From assembly GCA_003557825.1 (NCBI GenBank), contig PWNM01000310.1, positions 1-5,894 of the forward strand: a stretch of 5,894 bases of DNA, in the 5' to 3' direction. Source of the stretch: Candidatus Hydrogenedentota bacterium (lineage in GTDB: Bacteria > Hydrogenedentota > Hydrogenedentia > Hydrogenedentales > SLHB01). Every line of letters begins with the position of its first letter. Position 1 is the first letter of the stretch. Below the pieces are notes generated by a model. It was not told the DNA's origin and did not search any database. It worked only from the letters and a program-made list of their open reading frames with translations. The position numbers and the translations under genes are program-made. This document shows, piece after piece, positions 1 through 5,894 of this stretch.

Positions 1-1284
1 AAAGGGCAACAATCGGCAGGCCACCCAGAAGGAGCCGGAGCAAGCCAGGCGTCACGAATCACCCCGCAAACAGCAGCCGCTATTCTGCGCACAGGCAAGC
101 AGCCGATTTCCGATATCCAGGCCCAAACTAGATCTGCTTATGAGCCTCTCGTAACCCCGTCGAAGGACGGATCATCAGTAAAACGACCGAATTCGTCTCT
201 CCCGGGACAGACCGGTTCAGCGATGGAATCCGGAACGCCCGCGTCGGCAGCAGCCAAGGATGGGAGGACTCCTGCAGTGCGAACAGGACCAGCAGTTTCG
301 TCATCATCATCGGCTGACATGATGTCCACACCCTCGCAGCATTCCCCAGGAGAGCTGGGAGATGTCGTTACGCGACTCGCGGCATCGCTTGGTATGTCGG
401 AACGGGCAGGTGATATGATGGCTTTGTTGCCCAGACATATCGCCTTACCCGAATCCGCCGTACGTGTGCTGCTGCCCCTTTTGACCATGCGGGGGAGTCT
501 GGGCCCCGATCTGGATGCTGTTCAGGCTCTTGTGAGCCGCGCCATTGCAGCGGAGGCCATATCGCGCGACATGGGTGAAGCCATGCTCCGCATCCTCAAT
601 CAAGTCCTTCCTCAGCATGCAGAGGATCTTCGGTCCACGCTTGAGCAAATGATTCAACGCACAACGGTCAGTACAGAAGCCCAGTTGCTTCGCATCGCAG
701 TTGAGAGTGGGGAAGCAACGGAAAGGTTAACGGAGCTTCATGCTTCGTTACGCAGTCAGATCACATCCCTTCGCCAGAATGGGGACTTCCTTCGATTTCT
801 TGCCGGACAAGGTGAAAGCGCTCGTTTTGAGACGGCAGTGGACCAAATTCTTGAACGCTTGACGGGCGTTGAAGTGCAAAACTTGCGTGGTACGGCACAT
901 ACTTACCATTTCGCCGAGCTAGCTTTTCCGCCGGGCGCTCCCATTGAACAGGCCCAGATCCATTTTTTTGAAGGGTCAAGCGGTAATAAGAGCCGGCGTT
1001 TTGGCGCCAATCACGCTTCGATCGTTTTTGACTTGGAAACAAGCGGTCTGGGCGAGTTATGGATCAACCTATCGATTAGGGCTGATCAGTGTACCTGTCT
1101 GTTTCGGGTCAGGCGTTCTGATGCGCTAACAGCCATTGAGGCCGAAAGCGATGTCTTGGCTGTGAAACTGGCCGATGCGGGCTATCCCGGCGCCCAAATA
1201 CGAGCGACACTGTGGGATGGAGATCGTATTCGTGAAACGGCACGGCTGATGCAACAGTTCTCTGGTATAAACGTGAGCGGTTAA
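1..1284 (+). CDS. FliK-like protein with flagellar hook-length control C-terminal domain, 5'-truncated by window edge
   Basis: The frame is open from base 1 to the TAA at 1282-1284 (427 visible codons). The ATG at 223 has no ribosome binding site before it and the upstream codons read on without a stop, so the true start lies outside the window. Visible residues 1-115 are low-complexity, rich in Ser, Ala, Pro, Gly, Gln and Thr, with five serines at 100-104. Residues about 119-290 look mainly helical and may form coiled coil. Residues about 295-410 look beta-rich: an L-x-T-x-x-LG-E-L-W-I-N-L stretch (345-357) and a later L-x-x-x-L-x-x-x-GY segment (386-395) resemble the Flg_hook/FliK C-terminal pattern. 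FliK proteins are secreted rulers whose C-domain acts on FlhB to switch export from hook to filament subunits. The FlhB-C-like gene 4 bp downstream supports the call and recalls Bacillus ylqG-ylqH. The family match is by pattern only; a hypothetical protein with a FliK-like tail is the cautious reading. Confidence 0.68.
   Translation, partial: KGQQSAGHPEGAGASQASRITPQTAAAILRTGKQPISDIQAQTRSAYEPLVTPSKDGSSVKRPNSSLPGQTGSAMESGTPASAAAKDGRTPAVRTGPAVSSSSSADMMSTPSQHSPGELGDVVTRLAASLGMSERAGDMMALLPRHIALPESAVRVLLPLLTMRGSLGPDLDAVQALVSRAIAAEAISRDMGEAMLRILNQVLPQHAEDLRSTLEQMIQRTTVSTEAQLLRIAVESGEATERLTELHASLRSQITSLRQNGDFLRFLAGQGESARFETAVDQILERLTGVEVQNLRGTAHTYHFAELAFPPGAPIEQAQIHFFEGSSGNKSRRFGANHASIVFDLETSGLGELWINLSIRADQCTCLFRVRRSDALTAIEAESDVLAVKLADAGYPGAQIRATLWDGDRIRETARLMQQFSGINVSG
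298..312 (+). repeat. Short TCA/TCG serine-codon run
   Basis: Five consecutive serine codons (TCG, three TCA, TCG) lie in the low-complexity part of the FliK-like gene. The three identical TCA codons make a very short trinucleotide repeat. It is in frame, so gain or loss of units would change linker length without breaking the protein. It is too short to call a hypervariable tract. Confidence 0.5.
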
Positions 1285-1288
1285 AGTC

Positions 1289-1606
1289 ATGGAAAATCGC
1301 AAAAAACCGCGTCGAGCCGTAGCTCTTCGTTACGATGCCCAGAATGAACCCGCCCCGAAGGTTATCGCCAAGGGCGACCGACTGGTGGCCGACAAGATCG
1401 TCGAACTGGCCGAGCAGTACGGCGTACATATCCATCATGATCCCGATCTTGCCGCGCTACTCGGATCCCTCGATGTGGATACCTACATCCCCGAACCGCT
1501 TTACTTGGCGGTGGCAGAGGTTCTGGCCTTTGTCTATCGCCTCAATGAAAAAGTGCAATCCGATGGGACGATTACGCCGTCAACACCTCGACGTCCGTCT
1601 GGGTGA
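1289..1606 (+). CDS. Orphan FlhB C-terminal-domain-like protein (EscU/YscU/HrcU/FlhB family, YlqH-type)
   Basis: A complete 105-residue soluble protein. It matches the cytoplasmic C-domain of FlhB, the flagellar type III export-gate component: R-A-V-A-L-R-Y (9-15), A-P-K-V-I-A-K-G (22-29), a helix through I37-Y44 followed by G-V-H-I (45-48), D-P-x-L-A (51-55), and I-P-E-P-L-Y-L-A-V-A-E-V-L-A-F-V-Y (67-83). Full FlhB is several times longer with four N-terminal membrane helices; none is present. The protein starts just after where the NPTH autocleavage site would be, so it resembles the product of FlhB cleavage. Stand-alone versions are known, such as Bacillus YlqH and Helicobacter HP1575, the latter able to substitute for the FlhB C-domain. 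It starts 4 bp after the FliK-like stop, with only a weak GAG-CGG purine stretch upstream, so coupling to the upstream gene is likely. The last 11 or so codons (Thr/Pro/Arg-rich tail) overlap the 3' end of the convergent map gene. Confidence 0.88.
   Translation: MENRKKPRRAVALRYDAQNEPAPKVIAKGDRLVADKIVELAEQYGVHIHHDPDLAALLGSLDVDTYIPEPLYLAVAEVLAFVYRLNEKVQSDGTITPSTPRRPSG
1572..1606. other. Tail-to-tail coding overlap between the FlhB-like gene and map
   Basis: The map stop (TAA on the - strand, 1572-1574) lies inside the FlhB-like gene, whose TGA is at 1604-1606 on the + strand. The 35 shared bases encode the C-terminal tail of both proteins. No stem followed by a T-run is seen here or in the next 100 bases either way, so the transcripts probably run into each other. 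Complementary 3' ends are therefore expected; any regulatory effect is inference. Confidence 0.85.
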
Positions 1607-2333
1607 CAAGAACGGTATGCTCCCATTGAGCGGATAGGCTCCCGTCAACCGTTACAACCGTCCATCTGTCTTCGAGTGTTCGACATGCGCGACTTCCGGC
1701 GTTGACCATGGGTTCAATAGTGAAGACCATCCCCGGCCGCAACACTGCGCCATGCCCCTTCCGCCCAAAGTGAAGGACCTCCGGTGGTTCGTGAAACCGG
1801 ATGCCTGTACCATGGCCAACATAATCCCGCACAACGGAGTATCCGGCATTCTCGACATGCCTTTGAATTGCATGGCCAATATGGCCGATGGTGTTGCCGG
1901 GTTTGACTTGCTCGATGCCGTTTTCCAATGCGGAGCGAGTTACATCGATGAGCCGTTTGGCTTCAGATGAGGGGGAGCCGATGCAATACATGCGCGATGC
2001 ATCGCCGAAATACCCGTCCAAAATGGAGGTCACATCAACGTTCAGGATATCCCCTACCTCGAGGATGCGGCCGTCAGGGATACCGTGTAGAATCACGTCA
2101 TTGACTGATACACAGACGCTTTTGGGGTAGCCCCTATATCCAAGCGGCGCAGGTATGCCGCCATGGTCGCGGATAAAAGCATCCACCCAGTTATTAATGG
2201 TATTGGTCGTAATCCCCGGCTTAAGGCGTTCCGCGACCATGTCAAGGGTCTGGACAGTCAACTGACAGCTCCGGCGGATTCCTGCGATCTGATTGTCTGT
2301 CTTGATTACGATCCTACGCGACATCTGTGTCAT
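1572..2333 (-). CDS. map: Type I methionine aminopeptidase
   Basis: A cytosolic metalloprotease that removes the initiator methionine from new proteins when the second residue is small. The 253 residues are the normal length of the short bacterial type Ia form, with no N-terminal zinc-binding extension. All catalytic residues are seen at the spacing known from the E. coli enzyme: H83 (in L-H-G-I-P), metal ligands D100 (N-V-D-V), D111 (F-G-D), H174 (G-H-G-T-G), E207 (T-I-E-P-M) and E238 (W-E-H-T), plus H181. G-Y-P-K-S-V-C-V-S-V-N (68-78) is also a family signature. The first ATG overlaps the end of addA by 20 bp. A second ATG at 2324 (Met4) would give 250 residues and an 11-bp overlap, and sits better behind a GGGAA. 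The gene is probably co-transcribed with addA. In many Bacillota the main map lies beside adk and infA in the ribosomal-protein cluster, so this may be a second copy; the window cannot tell. Confidence 0.96.
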   Translation of the reverse strand: MTQMSRRIVIKTDNQIAGIRRSCQLTVQTLDMVAERLKPGITTNTINNWVDAFIRDHGGIPAPLGYRGYPKSVCVSVNDVILHGIPDGRILEVGDILNVDVTSILDGYFGDASRMYCIGSPSSEAKRLIDVTRSALENGIEQVKPGNTIGHIGHAIQRHVENAGYSVVRDYVGHGTGIRFHEPPEVLHFGRKGHGAVLRPGMVFTIEPMVNAGSRACRTLEDRWTVVTVDGSLSAQWEHTVLVTQTDVEVLTA

Positions 2334-5300
2334 TTCCCGCTGCCGCCCGAAGCTCCGGATCTGATCGCAGTCGGGCTATCGTCTGCTCAAGCCGTCGTTG
2401 GGTCTCATCGAGTATAAGAGCGGATACGTCCACTTCATGGCACTCATCGAAGTCCAGGTAATACACAAAACCTCGAGGGGCATCTTTACCATGCAAGACT
2501 TTCTGAGCCAAGGCGTAGATACGAACCTGCCAAGCGTAACGGTCCTGTTTCCATGGCGCATGGTGACCTGTTTTGTAGTCAACCACCGACCCGTCTTCGA
2601 ATACCAGGTCGATTGTCCCTGCAATCAACGACTGGTCGAACCTCAGCACAAAAGGCTGTTCGCGGATGCACCTCGCATTGGAGACCATGCGTTGTCCAAT
2701 TGCTGAATCACGAAAGGCTTCGGCCCGTGCGTGTAGGTAAGGGCGCAGAAGCCGCGCCGCTTCAATGGAATCACACTCTTCTCGCAATATGCCTTCGATG
2801 AGTGATCCGAGGTCTTCATCCAGGTTCCACTCTTCCAACAATCGATGCAACGCAGACCCTCGCGTAATGGGATCCACTCCCGGAAGGAGCGGCGAATCCC
2901 TCTCCCCATCATCATCCGTTGGAGGCGGCAGCTCGGCCATCAGCGCTGCTAAGGTACCGGCGGCGAACCGATTTCGAGTGGATGCTGTGCGCGGTATAGG
3001 CGTGACCTGTTCAAAGAGCCTGTTCGTGTCGAGGGATTCGGACGGTTTGTCCTTTTGTTGATAGACAAGCTCCCTATGGCATGCCTCGCGAAAAACCTGG
3101 CCTTTCCAGTCGGTACCTTTAATCATTTCACCGTGTTTGGCGGACCCAATAGGCCATTCGGCATCAAACAAACCCTGCCACGAATTACGGTCTGCGTTGG
3201 TACCCATGCCGAGTATTAGCCGATCCCGGGCGCGGGTCATGGCAACATAAAGCAAACGGAAACGCTCGGCTTCCTCTTGAGCCGCTTCGAGTCGCTTGAT
3301 CATGGTGACCATAGGGGAATCCTGAAACTCCCCGTATTCGTCATCGATTTTTGTTGCCGGGCCTAATTCACGATCTACCAATATGGACGGACTGTGCCGG
3401 TCACCCTGGTGTTTTGCGCCCAGATCACCTAAGACGACGATGGGAAATTCGAGTCCTTTAGCGTTGTGGATGGTCATGATGGTTACGGCATTGGCATCCT
3501 CTACATCAAGGGATGCTTCCCCTTCGCGGATGTCCCCGTCGCTCACCATACCCACATACTGGACAAAATCTGTCAATCGTGGTGGGCGGCTCCGGGCGAA
3601 ATCATCGGCCAAATCCACAAGCTTGCGGACATTCGCCGCCCGTTGGGTTCCTCGAAACTGAGGTAGCAAGATAGCTTCAATAGCCGTTCGGCCGAGTGCA
3701 TAGCGCATGAACGAGCCCAGTGGAAGTGCAACATGCGCTTTCAGATCCAAGATCAACTGCTGCGCGTGGTCAAGTTCAGCGCATGCCGCACCGCCATGGA
3801 ACGCCTCCAGGAGACTCCCATGTTCGCATAATTGTATGAGGGTCTCATCGGATAGTCCGGCCATCGGCCCTCGTAGAAAACCAAGTAGACTCAGTTCGTC
3901 TTGGGGATCAACGACAACGCGCAAAAGGTTGGCCATGTCGATGATCTCTTGCTGTTTATAAAACCCTCTTCCCGCGACCACCTGATAGGGAATGCCCTGT
4001 TCGCGGAGTCCGCGTTCAAAAAGGTGCACATTAGAGAAAGCGCGGAGCAAGATGGCCACATCACCAAATTGGGCGGGGCGTTGCTCATCTCCTACAAGGA
4101 ATGGGTTGTCGGGATCGCAAAATGAAGCAATGCGCGATGCGATGAGCGCGCCTTGATGGAGACGCTGTGCTTCGGCCTTGGGTTTCTCCTCTTCTATTTC
4201 TGGGACAAGAAACTCTACTGACGGCTCACCCACCTCCGAACGATGCGGCCGCATGGGATGATAGGTTGGCTCCACCGCTGCCAAGAGATCCGTGCGGGCG
4301 AAGAAATCGTTCACGAAAGCTAACAGGCTTGGCGTGGTGCGGTAGTTCTGGTCAAGGTGAATGATCTCGCGGTTCTCATGGGCCTGTTGAAATACATCCA
4401 CTTCTGCGCCACGGAAGCCATAAATGGACTGTTTGGCATCACCAACAATGAAAATCTCCAATTTCGGATTGGCTTTGCCAAGAAGCGAGATAATTTCGTA
4501 CTGAATGGAATCGGTGTCCTGAAATTCATCGACAAGCAAATGGCGTATGCCCCTCGCCACTCGATTTCGTACGTCCTCCCGATCACGTAGCACGTCCCGC
4601 ACCATGATGATAAGATCGTCAAAATCGAGTGCGCTCTGCATGCGTTTGGCGCTTTGATATGCATCGGATACGTTGCGATAAACAGCAACCACAGCCAAGG
4701 TCAACTCAGCGGCATCACGTTCAAGGTCCGGGGCCATGGATGGGAGCATATGGTTTTCTCCCCATCTCTTAACGGCATCCTGAACCTTGGTGAGAGTGGA
4801 CATCATGCCCCCGGGCCAATTTTTCGATGAGCCACGGCGACCATTCAAGCCGCCTGTGAGCCGATTCAGCGCCTGGGCATATGCCTCTTCCGAATCCGCG
4901 GTGTCGAGAGTATTGAAGGCGGAGACCATTTCCTGGCGTAGCTGTTCTCGACCATCATCGGGATTATCGCAGAGGCCATCAAATTCGTCTAGCTGTCGTC
5001 GTAGCATCCGAGCGGTTTGCCGCCTTGATGCCAGTTTCATGTGCCCTAACCAAGCCGCATGGACCGTTTGTCGCCACAATGCCAACAGTCCATCCCCGTC
5101 ATTTGCCCCGTTAAAGGCATATAAGGCCTCTCCCGCCAGTCGGTCGGCAAGAAGCCTTGCGATATGTTGTTCCAAGGAGCTTACGCCAAGACGTTCTATG
5201 ACGAATTGGGAATTTGCATCCTCTGCAAGGAGTAGACAGTGGATGGCGTTTCGGACAGTCTCCTGACGCAACAACATGGCCTCTGCTTCGGTCATGAGGG

Positions 5301-5667
5301 TGAAATCCGGATCGAGCTCAAGGCTCAGTGCTTGTTCTCGAAGCAAGGCTGCGCAGAACGCATGGATGGTGCTGATGCGCGCCGTATCGACCCGGCGGGC
5401 GATATGGCGCCAATGGTTCATTACCTCACGATCTTCGGTTGACTCCATCTCACGGCATTTCCGGCGCAGTCGCTCCCGCATCTCGGCGGCGGCGGCATCG
5501 GTAAATGTAATCGCGACGATAGACTCCAGCGGAACCTGGTGGCGACCCAATAGCTCGGCAAGTCGTTCGATGAGGACCGTGGTCTTACCCGAACCCGCAG
5601 CAGCATCGACGCAAAGGTCCGTACCAGTAGTCTCGATGGCCAGCCTCTGTTCCGGGTTCCAGGACAT
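2314..5667 (-). CDS. addA: AddA: helicase-nuclease subunit A of the AddAB double-strand break repair enzyme
   Basis: A 1117-residue ATP-dependent 3'-5' helicase with a C-terminal nuclease. With AddB it unwinds and degrades double-stranded DNA ends and produces a 3' tail for RecA loading. All superfamily 1A motifs are visible: Q-motif W-N-P-E-Q (3-7); Walker A A-G-S-G-K-T-T (24-30); Ia T-F-T-D-A-A-A-A-E-M (54-63); Ib I-S-T-I-H-A-F-C (98-105); Walker B V-D-E-F-Q-D-T-D (379-386); III V-G-D-A-K-Q-S-I-Y-G-F-R-G (408-420); IV Q-N-Y-R (440-443); V T-I-H-N-A-K-G-L-E-F (732-741); VI L-L-Y-V-A-M-T-R-A-R (805-814). The PD-(D/E)XK nuclease follows: H941 (G-S-A-L-H), D1020 (G-T-I-D-L), D1030 and K1032 (V-D-Y-K-T-G), then Q1047 and Y1051. 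Both activities appear intact. It is roughly 100 residues shorter than the Bacillus subtilis protein (about 1230). RecB is less likely given the upstream Fe-S nuclease partner. The start is secure, with AGGAGG seven bases upstream. It overlaps the preceding stop by one base and map by 20 bp. Confidence 0.93.
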   Translation of the reverse strand: MSWNPEQRLAIETTGTDLCVDAAAGSGKTTVLIERLAELLGRHQVPLESIVAITFTDAAAAEMRERLRRKCREMESTEDREVMNHWRHIARRVDTARISTIHAFCAALLREQALSLELDPDFTLMTEAEAMLLRQETVRNAIHCLLLAEDANSQFVIERLGVSSLEQHIARLLADRLAGEALYAFNGANDGDGLLALWRQTVHAAWLGHMKLASRRQTARMLRRQLDEFDGLCDNPDDGREQLRQEMVSAFNTLDTADSEEAYAQALNRLTGGLNGRRGSSKNWPGGMMSTLTKVQDAVKRWGENHMLPSMAPDLERDAAELTLAVVAVYRNVSDAYQSAKRMQSALDFDDLIIMVRDVLRDREDVRNRVARGIRHLLVDEFQDTDSIQYEIISLLGKANPKLEIFIVGDAKQSIYGFRGAEVDVFQQAHENREIIHLDQNYRTTPSLLAFVNDFFARTDLLAAVEPTYHPMRPHRSEVGEPSVEFLVPEIEEEKPKAEAQRLHQGALIASRIASFCDPDNPFLVGDEQRPAQFGDVAILLRAFSNVHLFERGLREQGIPYQVVAGRGFYKQQEIIDMANLLRVVVDPQDELSLLGFLRGPMAGLSDETLIQLCEHGSLLEAFHGGAACAELDHAQQLILDLKAHVALPLGSFMRYALGRTAIEAILLPQFRGTQRAANVRKLVDLADDFARSRPPRLTDFVQYVGMVSDGDIREGEASLDVEDANAVTIMTIHNAKGLEFPIVVLGDLGAKHQGDRHSPSILVDRELGPATKIDDEYGEFQDSPMVTMIKRLEAAQEEAERFRLLYVAMTRARDRLILGMGTNADRNSWQGLFDAEWPIGSAKHGEMIKGTDWKGQVFREACHRELVYQQKDKPSESLDTNRLFEQVTPIPRTASTRNRFAAGTLAALMAELPPPTDDDGERDSPLLPGVDPITRGSALHRLLEEWNLDEDLGSLIEGILREECDSIEAARLLRPYLHARAEAFRDSAIGQRMVSNARCIREQPFVLRFDQSLIAGTIDLVFEDGSVVDYKTGHHAPWKQDRYAWQVRIYALAQKVLHGKDAPRGFVYYLDFDECHEVDVSALILDETQRRLEQTIARLRSDPELRAAAGNDTDVA
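2334..2338 (-). promoter_or_regulatory. Possible ribosome binding site bearing on the map start
   Basis: GGGAA on the - strand directly abuts the first map ATG (2333), too close to serve it. It lies 9 bases before the second ATG (2324), a usable distance. This favours Met4 as the real start. The site is weak, and coupling to the end of addA translation could replace it. Confidence 0.35.
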
Positions 5668-5894
5668 CAGGCGTCCTCCTCCCCGCTTCTATCCTGCTCC
5701 TTGCCATCGTTGCTTTGCTTTCGCTCGATGCGGGCCTTTTCATGACGACAGGCATGCTGGAATGGGCAATAGGAGCAGACTGCGTCCTTGGCAGGTGTCG
5801 GGGGAAAGCGGCCCTCTCGAATGGCCTTTACACATGTGGCGATGCGTTCCGTTGCCGAGTCAAGGCTTGCCTTCCAACCGTCTTTGGGCATATC
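5667..5894 (-). CDS. addB: C-terminal end of an AddB-like nuclease subunit with Fe-S cluster cysteines, 5'-truncated by window edge
   Basis: Only the last 75 codons are visible and the frame is still open at the right edge. The ATG at 5889-5891 is therefore probably internal, not a start. Counting from that Met, the segment shows I-R-E-G-R-F-P-P-T-P (24-33) and then C39-x2-C42-P-F-x3-C48. This C-x2-C-x5-C spacing is that of the C-terminal cysteines of AddB, which with one cysteine before the nuclease motifs bind a 4Fe-4S cluster holding the nuclease domain together. The fourth cysteine and the catalytic residues must lie outside the window. After Cys48 comes a 26-residue, highly charged tail without obvious structure. 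Its one-base overlap with addA makes AddB the natural identity. The cysteine pattern alone would also fit other Cas4/RecB-family nucleases, including AdnA-like subunits. Confidence 0.75.
   Translation of the reverse strand, partial: DMPKDGWKASLDSATERIATCVKAIREGRFPPTPAKDAVCSYCPFQHACRHEKARIERKQSNDGKEQDRSGEEDA
5675..5680 (-). promoter_or_regulatory. Strong Shine-Dalgarno of addA with TGATG stop-start overlap
   Basis: A perfect AGGAGG on the - strand lies seven bases before the addA ATG, inside the last codons (Glu-Glu-Asp-Ala) of the upstream AddB-like gene. The upstream TGA (5669-5667) and the addA ATG (5667-5665) share one base. Together they fix the addA start and indicate translational coupling, as expected for two subunits made in fixed ratio. 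Confidence 0.85.

Noticed and set aside
138..488. 116-codon open frame on the - strand, opposite the FliK-like gene
   Set aside because: It is antisense to a frame that is open from the window edge and ends in a recognisable domain; no motif is visible and composition is that of a shadow frame.
1109..1438. 109-codon open frame on the - strand, crossing the FliK-like/FlhB-like junction
   Set aside because: It lies opposite two supported genes, one with strong family motifs, and has no recognisable motif of its own.
1612..1662. Inverted pair AACGGT / ACCGTT near the convergent junction, considered as a terminator
   Set aside because: The stem is only six bases, the arms are about 35 bases apart, no T-run follows on either strand, and it lies within conserved map coding sequence.
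4787..5266. Long open frame of 159 codons on the + strand, opposite addA
   Set aside because: It is antisense to the well-supported addA helicase region, shows Ser/Arg/Pro-rich composition typical of a shadow frame, and has no recognisable domain.
5667..5894. Reading the 74-residue segment at the right edge as a complete small Cys-rich protein
   Set aside because: The frame is still open beyond its first ATG to the window edge, and the C-x2-C-x5-C motif fits the C-terminus of a large AddB-like nuclease coupled to addA.
1..5894. A defence island, CRISPR-Cas or mobile element, prompted by the Cas4-like cysteine motif and the helicase-nuclease
   Set aside because: The motif order and gene coupling fit housekeeping AddAB. 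No direct-repeat array, transposase, integrase or terminal inverted repeats were seen.

Overview
The window is almost wholly coding and holds two converging gene groups. A left-hand pair on the + strand fills about 1-1606. A right-hand, tightly packed group of three on the - strand fills about 1572-5894. Base composition is moderately GC-rich by eye. The combination of an AddAB-type helicase-nuclease with a FliK-like plus orphan FlhB-C-domain gene pair (the ylqG/ylqH arrangement of Bacillus relatives) suggests a Bacillota (Firmicutes) bacterium, perhaps a moderately GC-rich lineage. The phylum is an inference from gene content; the genus cannot be read from the sequence.

+ strand: the first gene is cut by the left edge. 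Its reading frame is open from base 1, so the ATG at 223 is very probably internal. It has a long low-complexity N-terminal part (with a five-serine run), a helical middle, and a C-terminal beta-rich segment resembling the FliK hook-length-control C-terminal domain. Four bases downstream lies a 105-residue protein that matches only the soluble C-terminal domain of FlhB/YscU-family export-gate proteins, without transmembrane helices and without the NPTH self-cleavage site. In flagella, FliK and the FlhB C-domain act together in the export specificity switch, so their pairing here suggests a functional module, though this is inference.

- strand (read right to left): the C-terminal end of an AddB-like nuclease with a C-x2-C-x5-C iron-sulfur motif; a complete 1117-residue AddA (UvrD-type helicase with a C-terminal PD-(D/E)XK nuclease); and a complete type I methionine aminopeptidase with all metal ligands. 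The addB-like stop and addA start share one base (TGATG) behind a perfect AGGAGG. addA and map overlap by 20 bp (11 bp if a downstream ATG is used). The three are therefore probably one translationally coupled operon. AddAB processes double-strand DNA ends for recombination. The aminopeptidase has no obvious mechanistic link to that and may be a second copy outside the ribosomal-protein cluster.

The two groups meet tail to tail with a 35-bp overlap of the FlhB-like and map coding ends and no visible terminator between them. There is no non-coding stretch longer than a few bases, and I saw no RNA gene, mobile element, CRISPR array or clearly novel system. The most interesting points are the FliK/FlhB-C pair and the overlapping convergent ends.
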